DNA of 37,318 bases from CAYXRK01 sp964467615 (GTDB lineage: Bacteria > Hydrogenedentota > Hydrogenedentia > Hydrogenedentales > GCA-2746185), in contig CAYXRK010000021.1 of NCBI GenBank assembly GCA_964467615.1, positions 1 to 37,318 on the forward strand, read 5' to 3'. Shown here piece after piece: positions 1 to 7,554 of this stretch (the stretch's first letter is position 1; every line of letters starts with the position of its first letter). The position numbers were made by a program, and so were the translations under genes. Below the pieces are notes generated by a model. That model made no database searches. It saw only the letters and a program-made list of their open reading frames with translations, and had not been told where the DNA came from.

Positions 1-719
1 CGGACAAAGGCCGCGCGGCGCTCGAGCGGTTGTTCGCGAAGCCGGCCAGCCGCCTCGGCGTCGCCGAGCAAGTACTCGAGCGCTAAGTTGACGTGCTGCT
101 CGTCGGGCAACAATGCGGCGCAGTCTTCCGGCCGGACGGGATACGAACCATGAATGAGTAAGGCGCGGGTCTGATAATTCTTTATGGACGGCTGGGGATC
201 GGGGAAGGCCGCGTAGTCATAGGACAGCCCCGTCGCGGCGCTGTACGCGGACACGGCGTGCGCTATGCCGTCGTCGTTCCGTAGCAGCGCGTCGCCCTTC
301 TCGAAAAACAACGCTTGCATGCGGCCTCGGGCGCGCAGGAGTTCGTACGCCTGGGCCGCGCTTGAATATTTGCCTCGCCGGACCGCGTTGTCGGCCAGCA
401 GCAGGAGCAACGGCGACGGCAATTGCGCCGGACGGTCCGCCTGGAATTCAGCGCGAACATGCGCGCGGGTATCGCTCGCGTTCAACGCTGCGGTCGCCGC
501 CTTGTACTCGGGCGTTGTTGTCTCATCGGGCGCGGGAAGCAGGTAGGCGTATTTGACGTCGTCGAACGTCTCGCCGGATTCCGCGCGGGCGGGAGAAAAC
601 GGCAGAAAGAGTAGACGGAAATTGACGATATCTCCGTCCGCTACGGCCTTGGCAAGGGCCGCGTCCACTGATTGTTGATCCACGGTCTTGCGCGCGCCGT
701 TCGTAGCATTACGCGCCAT
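1..719 (-). CDS. hypothetical protein, C-terminus cut by window edge
   Basis: An open frame of about 239 codons runs from an ATG at 719 leftward past base 1 with no stop, so the 3' end lies outside the window. The start is 3 bases after the stop codon of the J-domain-like gene and has a GAGGG ribosome site inside that gene's end, so the two are almost certainly translationally coupled. The visible protein is soluble, with no signal peptide or membrane segment. It opens with a polar region (MARNATNGARK) and has a helical segment near residues 107-135 (LLADNAVRRGKYSSAAQAYE) that resembles a tetratricopeptide-type helix pair; one such segment does not establish a repeat. I do not recognise the family. 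Its link to a J-domain-like partner suggests a protein-protein interaction role, which is inference only. Confidence 0.7.
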   Translation of the reverse strand, partial: MARNATNGARKTVDQQSVDAALAKAVADGDIVNFRLLFLPFSPARAESGETFDDVKYAYLLPAPDETTTPEYKAATAALNASDTRAHVRAEFQADRPAQLPSPLLLLLADNAVRRGKYSSAAQAYELLRARGRMQALFFEKGDALLRNDDGIAHAVSAYSAATGLSYDYAAFPDPQPSIKNYQTRALLIHGSYPVRPEDCAALLPDEQHVNLALEYLLGDAEAAGRLREQPLERRAAFV

Positions 720-722
720 CGT

Positions 723-1301
723 CTATGCCCTCGATGCCGCGAGCACGCCATCCGCGAAGGCCGAGCGCTCCGACCAGTCGATCTCCGGCGCGGTCACTTG
801 GTGGTAAGGCAGCCGAGTGAGTATGGCGTTGTAGAGCAGGTGCCGGTATTGCCTGAGAATTTTGGACGCATGCCGCTCGTGGGCGGCGTCCCAACGGCTT
901 GCTTCCACGCATTCCTTGTCGCGGCCCGCTTGAAGCATGCCTTCCTCCACGTACTTTCCGAGGAAATGTTTTACCTTCGCGTCGAATGACCGGCGCAGTT
1001 GGTCCGTTTTTTCCTGGTCACCCGAGTTCTCGCGCCATTCGGTTTCGAGTTCAATAAGCGCCGCGCGTTCGGCCCAGTATTGCTCGCGCGTGTGCGCGTC
1101 GCGAAGCGTATACAGCGCGACGTTCAGCTTTGCCATCTCGAGTAGGTATCGCGCACGCCGTTCCTCGGTGATTTCCGCCCGGGCGATTTCCTGGACAAGG
1201 TCTTTCATCTTTCGCCGGTAGGCCTTGCGGACCTCGCCGGGGTTCGCGCCCTCATCGAGTTCCAGAATTTCATAAAAATTGACGTAACCGGAATCGGCCA
1301 T
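723..1301 (-). CDS. J-domain-like protein lacking the HPD motif
   Basis: This encodes 192 residues. Residues 8-75 follow the J-domain pattern: NFYEILEL (helix I), EVRKAYRRKM (helix II, about 23-32), then a long helix III ending KLNVALYTLRDAHTREQYW, matching the 'EAYEVLSDPEKRAAYD' region of DnaJ. The His-Pro-Asp tripeptide that stimulates Hsp70 ATPase is absent: helix II runs straight through KDLVQE. The remaining 115 residues are charged and helical with no recognised domain. I chose the ATG at 1301, preceded by GAAGAGGAC, over an upstream GTG at 1316. The next gene begins 3 bases after this stop. A J-like protein without HPD cannot be assumed to act with DnaK; such proteins are often scaffolds. 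The fold call is by motif reading only. Confidence 0.7.
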   Translation of the reverse strand: MADSGYVNFYEILELDEGANPGEVRKAYRRKMKDLVQEIARAEITEERRARYLLEMAKLNVALYTLRDAHTREQYWAERAALIELETEWRENSGDQEKTDQLRRSFDAKVKHFLGKYVEEGMLQAGRDKECVEASRWDAAHERHASKILRQYRHLLYNAILTRLPYHQVTAPEIDWSERSAFADGVLAASRA

Positions 1302-1372
1302 TTCGTCCTCTTCCACGCATTAGCGTACGTAAAGCAGGGGGCCCCGCCGCCGATGATACGCCTTATACAGAG

Positions 1373-1407
1373 CGCCGGGCCCTGGAGATTCTCCCCAGGG
1401 CCCGGCG
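1373..1407 (-). terminator. strong GC hairpin after the pilin gene
   Basis: A perfect 13-bp inverted repeat (1373-1385 CGCCGGGCCCTGG with 1395-1407) encloses a 9-base loop, 41 bases beyond the stop of the minus-strand pilin gene. No T-run follows on the minus strand, so it is either a U-less terminator or a 3'-end stabilising hairpin. Confidence 0.6.
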
Positions 1408-1448
1408 GGACTAAATTACTTACGGTCTAGCACACGCTCAATTGCGGA

Positions 1449-2184
1449 TCAGGGAACGCCGCTTTGGATGCATTCCGTAATCCACATGTTGTTCGGGTTT
1501 AGCGGCGGCTCGCCGGGATACTTAACGAATTCGACGTGGCCGTCCAGGAACAGCAGGTTCGAGCCGCCCGGGATGTGGTTGAAGCCCGACGGAAGGGTCG
1601 ATCCCTGGTCAAACATCAGCACGATCTGGCTCTGACCAACGTTGTTGACGCCGGCGTTGTTGATGTCGGTGATGAGGAACCGCTCGATGCCTTCACGGAA
1701 ACGGTACACGGTGTCGCCGCTGCCGTTGCCAATTGTGTCGGTCGGATCGCAGTTGACGCACAGCGAGAGCCCATCGCCAACGCCGGGTACGCTGGTCATG
1801 TCGAGATCGCTGTCACCGGTGTAGGCGGTCTCCACTCCCGGGGTAATGATTGCTTGGAACCAATATTGGAACCACATCGAGAACGCCAACGTCANNNNNN
1901 NNNNNNNNNNNNNNNNNNNNNNNNNNNNNNNNNNNNNNNNNNNNNNNNNNNNNNNNNNNNNNNNNNNNNNNNNNNNNNNNNNNNNNNNNNNNNNACTTCT
2001 CGCCGCGGGCTTCGTTCGCATACATCTTGAGCGACAAGCCTTGCTGTTTAAGGTTGTTCGCGCAGGACGCCCGACGGGCGGCCTCGCGAGCGCGAGCAAG
2101 CGCCGGAAGGAGAATCGCGGCCAGAATACCGATGATCGCGATTACCACCAGCAGCTCGATTAGGGTAAAGCCCTTCTTCTTCAT
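1449..2184 (-). CDS. prepilin-like protein, H-X9-DG (DUF1559-type), interrupted by assembly gap
   Basis: The N-terminus has a type IV prepilin/pseudopilin signal: MKKKGFTLIELLVVIAIIG, with cleavage expected after the Gly before FTLIE, followed by the ALARAREAARRASCANNLKQ helix typical of the DUF1559 family. The C-terminus carries the class signature HIPGGSNLLFLDGHVEF; here 10 rather than 9 residues separate H from DG. Such proteins are abundant in planctomycete-type and Hydrogenedentota genomes, where they are exported through pilin/type II-like machinery; their exact role is unsettled. A 100-N gap lies between the two halves, which are in different frames across the placeholder. The known coding bases total 636 (212 codons), so the true gap should be a multiple of three. 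Start: ATG 2184 with GAGGAG about 9 bases upstream. Confidence 0.88.
1895..1994. other. assembly gap of 100 N
   Basis: Exactly 100 N bases, the usual scaffold placeholder of unknown true length. It removes the central part of the pilin-like gene. The reading frames on either side can only be joined if the true length is divisible by three. Confidence 0.99.
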
Positions 2185-2746
2185 AAGGAATACTCCTCAG
2201 TCTGCAGTTGAAAGAACGATAGCAATTCACTCTCTCGCTGGTCCCCCAGTGGGGAACCGACTCACCGGATCATGATCGTATGTCCGAACCACGCCTCCGG
2301 AACGCAGCCTGCGCCGACCCGCGAGAGCGATTTACACTCTCGTCGCATGTCCCGGCGATCAATTGGAACCTCCCTAGGATTCGCCGGGTGTTCGTTCGCA
2401 AAGAAACCTTCGCGTCGTCGACACAAAAACCGCCGCAACTCAACGGTCCCAGCCATCGTTCGCAGCGATATCGACCAAAGATCCGCAACTCCAAGACTAG
2501 CCACTATCGATTCAAATGTCAATACCGTTCAAAACCTGTATGGCCATAAAAAGTCATATGATAACAGTCAGTGTATATACTGTTTAATTCAATGTATTGT
2601 AAGCATAGAAGCGACAAGCCTGAGGCGGGGTGCTTCCGCTAAATTGGAGAACCTCGTTCGTACCGCACGCACGATGGATGGTAACTCCCATTACTCTGAT
2701 ACTATCCGCATCGCATTCTTTGCACAGTTCGAGGGACGGAAAATTC
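2185..2746. other. 562-base intergenic region, divergent promoters expected
   Basis: This region separates the minus-strand pilin gene from the plus-strand unknown gene. It contains a short palindrome at about 2238-2254 (TCCCC-CAG-TGGGGA) about 60 bases upstream of the pilin start, which could be an operator or hairpin. A distinctly AT-rich stretch lies at about 2540-2610 and contains GTATATACTG and TTTAATTC, a likely promoter area for the plus-strand gene. Overlapping open frames here have no ribosome site and no protein-like composition, so I call no gene. No tRNA or repeat was seen. Confidence 0.6.
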
Positions 2747-3781
2747 ATGCCCACAAATCGTAGGCCGGCTTCACGCACACCCGCCGGCCCTTCAAAACCA
2801 ACTCATGCCGGTAGAGTCGTCCGGAAACGGAGTAAAACTTCGCGACCATTTCGATGGCCCGGCCTTCGCGAGGCGGACGCCGCGCCCGGTAAGCGCCACT
2901 ACCGCTTCGAAACGCTTGCGAGCGCGATCGAGTTTGCGATCAGTCGCGCGGACCCGCTCTTCGGCTTTCTCGTTGGTGGATCCGCCGCGCCGGCAGCGAT
3001 CGCGTCTACGACCGTCGCGCTCGTCGAGGAAGGCGAGATCGCGAACGTCCTTCGATTCGAGTCGCTGCCATCCAAAGGGGCGGTCGCGCGCATGGAATTG
3101 GTGGTAGCCCGCAGCGCCGACGAACATAGCCGAGCGTTGCGCGTCCGGTACGAATCGCTTCGCATGTTCGGTCAACGCGATCCGGCCCATGTCCTCCGCG
3201 TCAGCCGTTGTGGAACGATCATCTTGCCGGATCGTCACCGCCGCGAAACCCACCGGCGCGAGCTATTTGCGTATGTGACGGAGGACCTCAGCGGGTTCGT
3301 ACCCGTCGCGGTTGCGCCGTCCGGTTCATTGGCGCTCATTCAGGATGGGTACAAGAACCTCTCGAACAAGGAATCCGAGCAACTGCGCGGCGAGATTGTG
3401 GAAATGATCTGCCGCGCGTATGACGAACCCCGGCGGGTCGGGATCGAATTGGACGGTCTGCGCGCGGGCGATTTCCGCATCGCGCGGAAACCCGGCAGGC
3501 CGCCGCAGGTCAAGCTCGTCTCCGCGGTCGCACCGCGGCGTAGACTGCGCCCGGTGGACCTGCTTCGCGCGCTTGCGAACGTGCGGCTCCGGGACGGTCA
3601 TGCGGCGGTCCCGTTGACGCCGACTTCCGCCGAGGACTTTATCGAGGCGGTCACGCGCGCGGTAGGCGCCGACACAACGGCCGCATGGATACGCGCCTAC
3701 ACGGCGGCGGCAGACGCGGGCCGGACCCCCCGCTCCACTTACCTCGATGAGGCCGCCGAGACTCTAGCCACTAACAACTAG
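2747..3781 (+). CDS. conserved-looking hypothetical protein, 344 aa
   Basis: I do not recognise this protein. ATG 2747 was chosen because it is preceded by GAGGGACGG and because the residues encoded upstream look like random translation of AT-rich DNA. The first 50 residues are basic and proline-rich (RRPASRTPAGPSKP, RVVRKRSKTSRP), which suggests a disordered or nucleic-acid-contacting tail. The rest is a soluble alpha/beta domain: a strand-rich region around residues 60-190 (FGFLVGGSAAPAAIASTTVAL, TIILPDRHRRETHRRELFAYV) and a helical C-terminus (RLRPVDLLRALANVRLRD). No signal peptide or membrane segment is present. The gene stands alone and converges on the sigma-54 activator. Its stop codon falls inside a heptamer tandem repeat. 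Confidence 0.72.
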   Translation: MPTNRRPASRTPAGPSKPTHAGRVVRKRSKTSRPFRWPGLREADAAPGKRHYRFETLASAIEFAISRADPLFGFLVGGSAAPAAIASTTVALVEEGEIANVLRFESLPSKGAVARMELVVARSADEHSRALRVRYESLRMFGQRDPAHVLRVSRCGTIILPDRHRRETHRRELFAYVTEDLSGFVPVAVAPSGSLALIQDGYKNLSNKESEQLRGEIVEMICRAYDEPRRVGIELDGLRAGDFRIARKPGRPPQVKLVSAVAPRRRLRPVDLLRALANVRLRDGHAAVPLTPTSAEDFIEAVTRAVGADTTAAWIRAYTAAADAGRTPRSTYLDEAAETLATNN

Positions 3782-3801
3782 CAACTAGCAACTAGCAACT
3801 A
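3775..3801. repeat. heptamer tandem repeat GCAACTA, about four copies
   Basis: Positions 3775-3801 read CAACTA followed by three perfect GCAACTA units. Each unit junction carries CTAG, which supplies a TAG stop on both strands. The plus-strand gene stops with the TAG at 3779-3781 and the minus-strand activator stops with the TAG complement at 3799-3801, so the repeat forms the whole junction between two convergent genes. Confidence 0.95.
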
Positions 3802-5211
3802 CTCTATCGCAAGTTTTTTGATCTTGTACTGCAACGTCGTCCGCTTGATGCCGAGATAGTCGGCGGCCTTCGTCCGGTTCCAGCGAAACTTTTCGAGCGC
3901 GCCACGAATCCGTTCGCATTCGAGATGGTCGGTTTCCTCCGACAACGAGGCCGGCTTGGACGGGGGGGCCGACTGCGCGGAAACAGAGACTGAAACCGGC
4001 GCAAGCGTGGCAACCGATGGCGCGTAGACCAAGTCCGGCGGCAATTCGTTCAGCGTTAGCACCGGGCCGTCCACGAGTACGACCGCCCGTTCGATGACGT
4101 TCTCTAGCTCGCGCACGTTGCCCGGCCACGAATACTTCGCGAACGCTTCGCGGACGCCGTCATTGACACCGGTCACGCGCTTCCCTGTTTGCTCGGAGAA
4201 GAGTGCGATGAAGTGTTCGACCAATCCCGCGATGTCCTCGGGGCGGTCGCGCAACGGCTTCACGTCAATCGAGAACACGTTGAGCCGGTAGTAGAAGTCC
4301 TCTCGAAATCCGCCAGATGCGATCGCGCTACGAAGATCCCGGTTCGTCGCGGCGACGATGCGCACGTCGACCTGAATCGGCCCCGTGCCGCCGACGCGTT
4401 CGATCTCTCCTTCCTGCAGCACGCGCAGCAACTTGGTCTGCACGCCCAAATCGATGTCGCCCACTTCGTCGAGGAACAATGTGCCGCCGTTGGCCTGTTC
4501 GAAACGCCCGATGCGGCGCGCATTCGCGCCGGTAAACGCGCCCTTTTCGTGGCCGAACAATTCGCTCTCGAGTACCCCGGGCGCGAGCGCCGCGCAATTC
4601 AGCGGGACAAACGGCTTGTCGCGGAGGGGGCTCGCGTCGTGAAGCGCGCGGGCCACGAGTTCCTTGCCGGTGCCGGTCGGTCCGGTAATGAGAACCGAAC
4701 TTTTGCTCGGTCCGATTTTTTCGATGAAGCGCAGCAGGTCGCGCGTGTGGCGGCTGCCGCCGACGATTGGCCGCTGGAGTGTCGTTGCTGATTTTGATTC
4801 CGCGGACGCATTTGACCCCGAACGTTCGCCGAGAATGCGCTCGACCTTCTGTTCGATTTCCGCAAGCTGAAACGGCTTCGAGATGAAGTCGTGCGCGCCA
4901 AGCCGCATCGCCTCGACCGCCGTCTCGATCGCGCCGAAAGCGGTGATTACGATGACCTCGGTTCCGCGCGACAGCGACCGCGCCGCTTTCAGGACCTCGA
5001 GTCCGTCCTTACCCGGCATCTTGAGATCCGTGATGATCACGTCGAAATCGGAGCGGCGGATTTGTTCAATCGCCTCGACGCCGTCGGCCGCGGTCGTGAT
5101 GCTATAGCCGTGATCGGAAAAGGCCGCATGCAGCAGCGCGCGCATGCTTTCCTTGTCGTCCACTATCAGCAGGCGCGGCGTGTCCGTCGCGGGCCGCGCT
5201 ATCGCGCTCAT
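3799..5211 (-). CDS. NtrC-family sigma-54-dependent response regulator
   Basis: This 470-residue protein has the complete three-domain layout. The receiver domain (about 12-125) has acidic pair D18/D19, phospho-acceptor D62 in VIITDLKMPG, T90 and K112. The AAA+ domain (about 148-370) has Walker A GPTGTGKE at 177-184, the sigma-54-contacting GAFTGA loop at 224-229 and Walker B TLFLDEVGD at about 244-252. A Fis-type helix-turn-helix closes the C-terminus (NRTKAADYLGIKRTTLQYKI). It should activate sigma-54 RNA polymerase after phosphorylation. No histidine kinase lies next to it, so its signal is unknown. It follows the zinc-ribbon gene by 18 bases in one operon. The only clear sigma-54 promoter I found in the window precedes the PilA-like gene at 15171, making a PilR-like role possible but unproven. 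Confidence 0.96.
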   Translation of the reverse strand: MSAIARPATDTPRLLIVDDKESMRALLHAAFSDHGYSITTAADGVEAIEQIRRSDFDVIITDLKMPGKDGLEVLKAARSLSRGTEVIVITAFGAIETAVEAMRLGAHDFISKPFQLAEIEQKVERILGERSGSNASAESKSATTLQRPIVGGSRHTRDLLRFIEKIGPSKSSVLITGPTGTGKELVARALHDASPLRDKPFVPLNCAALAPGVLESELFGHEKGAFTGANARRIGRFEQANGGTLFLDEVGDIDLGVQTKLLRVLQEGEIERVGGTGPIQVDVRIVAATNRDLRSAIASGGFREDFYYRLNVFSIDVKPLRDRPEDIAGLVEHFIALFSEQTGKRVTGVNDGVREAFAKYSWPGNVRELENVIERAVVLVDGPVLTLNELPPDLVYAPSVATLAPVSVSVSAQSAPPSKPASLSEETDHLECERIRGALEKFRWNRTKAADYLGIKRTTLQYKIKKLAIE

Positions 5212-5229
5212 GAATCCCTATCCCCCTGA

Positions 5230-5574
5230 CTATCCACCGAAGAGACTGTCGAAGTCCTTCGGCCCGCTTTCCCCCGCGTCCCTAAGTTTACCACCGAAAA
5301 GTTCTTCGAGTGGCGAGAGCGCGGCGGATTCACCGGCTGTTTTTGTCGATATCTCACTATCCGCGAATTGGAAATCGCCGCAATAGTTCGCCTTGCGCCG
5401 ATCCGCCACCCACTCGGTCGTTGGGATTGAGCACTCGTTGTGTGTACGCGGTTGGTGGAAGCGGCAGTTCTTGCAACAGTGGAGGTACGCGCCGCAGGAC
5501 GAGCACGTCTCTTTGAATCCAGGCCGCGCCTGATCGGAGATCCACTCGATGCGGCAATGGTGACAACGCTTCAT
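5230..5574 (-). CDS. small cysteine-rich zinc-ribbon protein
   Basis: This encodes 114 residues with two likely zinc sites in the first 70. One is a Cys-X2-Cys knuckle (C4, C7) paired with CSSC at about 23-26. The other is a CCKNC cluster followed by C in HNECS and C in NYCGDF. The tail is acidic and ends with two LFGG-like repeats (LEELFGG and DSLFGG), which look like short linear binding motifs. It is the first gene of the operon that continues 18 bases later with the sigma-54 activator, so a signalling or adaptor role in that pathway is plausible. I know no function for the family. No membrane segment or signal peptide is present. Confidence 0.75.
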   Translation of the reverse strand: MKRCHHCRIEWISDQARPGFKETCSSCGAYLHCCKNCRFHQPRTHNECSIPTTEWVADRRKANYCGDFQFADSEISTKTAGESAALSPLEELFGGKLRDAGESGPKDFDSLFGG

Positions 5575-5674
5575 TGTTATTTGCTCGCGCTCATCGCGTA
5601 AGGAACTTTGTGCGTTCCCTTTCGAATCGAATTACATATGCGTTCCATCCGACGAGGACTCGGAAGGGAACCGG

Positions 5675-5680
5675 TATAAT
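5675..5680 (+). promoter_or_regulatory. candidate -10 box for the phosphodiesterase operon
   Basis: A perfect TATAAT lies 28 bases before the ATG at 5709, placing transcription start near 5687. No good -35 hexamer is visible at 16-18 bases upstream, so this is a one-box call. Confidence 0.45.
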
Positions 5681-5708
5681 CGGCGAATTCAACTCTGTCA
5701 AGGATCCC

Positions 5709-7187
5709 ATGCGACACGTCGCCCTATTCATTATTGTTGCAAATGCGCTTGCCCCATTCGCGCCGGCCAAGTCGGTCCTTATCATCGTGTTGGACGGGCT
5801 GCGCGCAGACTACGTGACCGCCGATTTGATGCCGAACCTCAGCGGCCTTGCCGAGCGCGGCGTGTTTTTCGAGGACCACCATGCCGTGTACCCGACGGTA
5901 ACACGCGTCAATTCGCCGTCGATCTCGACGGGGTCGTATCCCGAGACGCATGGGCTTATGGGAAATTCGGTCTACTTCCCGGCCGTAGACGAACGCCGCG
6001 GGCTCAATACTTCCGAGGCTGAAAACCTATTCGCAATCGAGCGTGCTGAAAGCGGCAAGCTTCTCACGGCGCCGACCGTGCCGGAGATTCTCGGAGCGGC
6101 CGGCTACAAAGCGCTCGCCGTGAGTTCCGGCAGCACGGGCTCGGCGTATTTACTCAATCCCAAGGGACTCGGGCTCGGGATGATCAACACCGAACTCGTC
6201 CTGCCCGCCGATCACGCTGCGAAGGTCAACGCGGACCTCGGGCCTGTTCCAGCCGAGACCACGCCCAATGCCGCGCGGAACGCCCGCGCCGTCCACGCCT
6301 ACTTCCGGTACGGCATCGAAACCGCGCGCGCCGACTTGACGCTCATGTGGCTTTCCGATCCCGATCACACCGCGCACGAATTTGGTCCCGGCGCGCCGGA
6401 AACCGACGCCGCGTTGCGGGCCGTTGATGAGCAGATTGGACGTATCGTGCGCGAACACGAATCGCGCGGCATCGCGAACGACATAGACATAATGGTCACG
6501 AGCGACCACGGCTTCTCGACGCACACGGGCGAGGCGAACGTTGGCGCGCTGCTTCGGCGCGAGGGCCTGGATGAAGGCGTGGTCGTCGCGGGCGATGCGA
6601 TTCACGTGACCGCGAAAGACGACGCGACTGTCGCCAAAATCGTCAAGGCGTTGCAGGGTGAGCATTGGGCCGGCGCTATTTTCACGCGCGGCGCGGCGCC
6701 GGACGCGAACGAAGGCCGCATACCGGGTACGCTGTCCTACAGCCTTATCCACTACGACCACCCGCGCGCTCCCGATATCCTCGTCTCCGCGAATTGGACT
6801 GACGACGCCAACGCGCATGGCTACAAAGGCACGACCACGCAAGGCGGCGTCGCGGGCCACGGCACCTCCGGGTACTGGGACATCCACAACACGCTCATCG
6901 CGGCGGGGCCGAGTTTCAAGTCAGGCCTTCGCTCCGCGATTCCGACCGCGAACGTGGACATCGCACCGACCGCGCTGCGCATTCTCGGCGTGACGCCACC
7001 CGCGAGCATGACCGGCCGCGTCATGATCGAGGCCCTCGCCGGTGGCCCCGAACCAATTACGATCAACTTCGGGCGCGGCACCGCGAGCGCCACTGCGAAC
7101 GCCTATACGGTCACGCTCGACTACTCCATCGTGGAAGGCCGCCGTTACATCAACTTCACCCGCGTTGCGCGCGCGAACGACAACTGA
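5709..7187 (+). CDS. exported type I phosphodiesterase / nucleotide pyrophosphatase (alkaline phosphatase superfamily)
   Basis: The 492-residue protein starts at ATG 5709 (AAGGA 5-9 bases upstream), giving a signal peptide MRHVALFIIVANALAPFAPA. The mature part has the two-metal layout of the nucleotide pyrophosphatase/phosphodiesterase family: D29 in IIVLDGLRADY; probable nucleophile T65 with N68 in YPTVTRVN; D219 and H223 in DPDHTAHEF; D266 and H267 in TSDHGFS; and H384 in AGHGT. It should hydrolyse phosphodiester or pyrophosphate bonds outside the cytoplasm, probably in the periplasm; the true substrate cannot be read from sequence. A cupin gene follows 16 bases later. A longer reading frame beginning upstream would bury the signal peptide and is rejected. 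Confidence 0.9.
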   Translation: MRHVALFIIVANALAPFAPAKSVLIIVLDGLRADYVTADLMPNLSGLAERGVFFEDHHAVYPTVTRVNSPSISTGSYPETHGLMGNSVYFPAVDERRGLNTSEAENLFAIERAESGKLLTAPTVPEILGAAGYKALAVSSGSTGSAYLLNPKGLGLGMINTELVLPADHAAKVNADLGPVPAETTPNAARNARAVHAYFRYGIETARADLTLMWLSDPDHTAHEFGPGAPETDAALRAVDEQIGRIVREHESRGIANDIDIMVTSDHGFSTHTGEANVGALLRREGLDEGVVVAGDAIHVTAKDDATVAKIVKALQGEHWAGAIFTRGAAPDANEGRIPGTLSYSLIHYDHPRAPDILVSANWTDDANAHGYKGTTTQGGVAGHGTSGYWDIHNTLIAAGPSFKSGLRSAIPTANVDIAPTALRILGVTPPASMTGRVMIEALAGGPEPITINFGRGTASATANAYTVTLDYSIVEGRRYINFTRVARANDN

Positions 7188-7203
7188 TCGGGAGGGCGAA
7201 TTC

Positions 7204-7539
7204 GTGTCTGAATTCATATTCGACACCGCCGCCGCGGCGGCGTTCCGCGACGGCAAGATGAACAAGGTCAACCTATACGAATCGCACCGGTTGTTCTGCG
7301 ACGTGTATTGCCTGTTGCCAGGACAATCTCAGAAGCCGCACGACCACGCCGACAACGACAAGATGTACTACGCGCTGACGGGCACTTGTCACGTCCAAAT
7401 TGGCGAGGACGTCGCGCCGCTGGCGCCGGGTCACGTCGCCGTCGCGCCCGCGGGAAAGATCCACGGCATCGAGAACCGGTCAGACGCGCCCGCGACCGTT
7501 CTCGTCGTGATGGCCCCTCACCCGAGACTGAAACCCTAG
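7204..7539 (+). CDS. small single-domain cupin protein
   Basis: This 111-residue protein starts with GTG at 7204, preceded by GGGAGGGCG with a 5-base spacer. It is almost entirely one cupin barrel. Motif 1 is around PHDHADNDKMYYALTG, with metal-binding candidates H46 and H48; the usual Glu position is occupied by D52/K53. Motif 2 is PGHVAVAPAGKIHGIEN, with H86. A mononuclear metal cupin that binds or isomerises a small sugar-like ligand is the usual reading, but single cupins of this size are functionally diverse. It is co-transcribed with the phosphodiesterase (16-base gap), suggesting that it handles a product of that enzyme or senses it; that is inference. Confidence 0.88.
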   Translation: MSEFIFDTAAAAAFRDGKMNKVNLYESHRLFCDVYCLLPGQSQKPHDHADNDKMYYALTGTCHVQIGEDVAPLAPGHVAVAPAGKIHGIENRSDAPATVLVVMAPHPRLKP

Positions 7540-7554
7540 GAACGCGCCCGCGCC

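Noticed and set aside
2568..2583. CAGTGTATATACTG as a LexA/SOS box
   Set aside because: It resembles the AT core of a LexA box, but the flanking CTG-N10-CAG arrangement is wrong (reads CAG...CTG).
2272..2763. Possible small genes in the intergenic region before 2747
   Set aside because: Several overlapping frames of similar length, none with a ribosome site or normal composition.
6150..6887. 245-codon open frame opposite the phosphodiesterase gene
   Set aside because: Shadow of the phosphodiesterase coding frame; no start signals.
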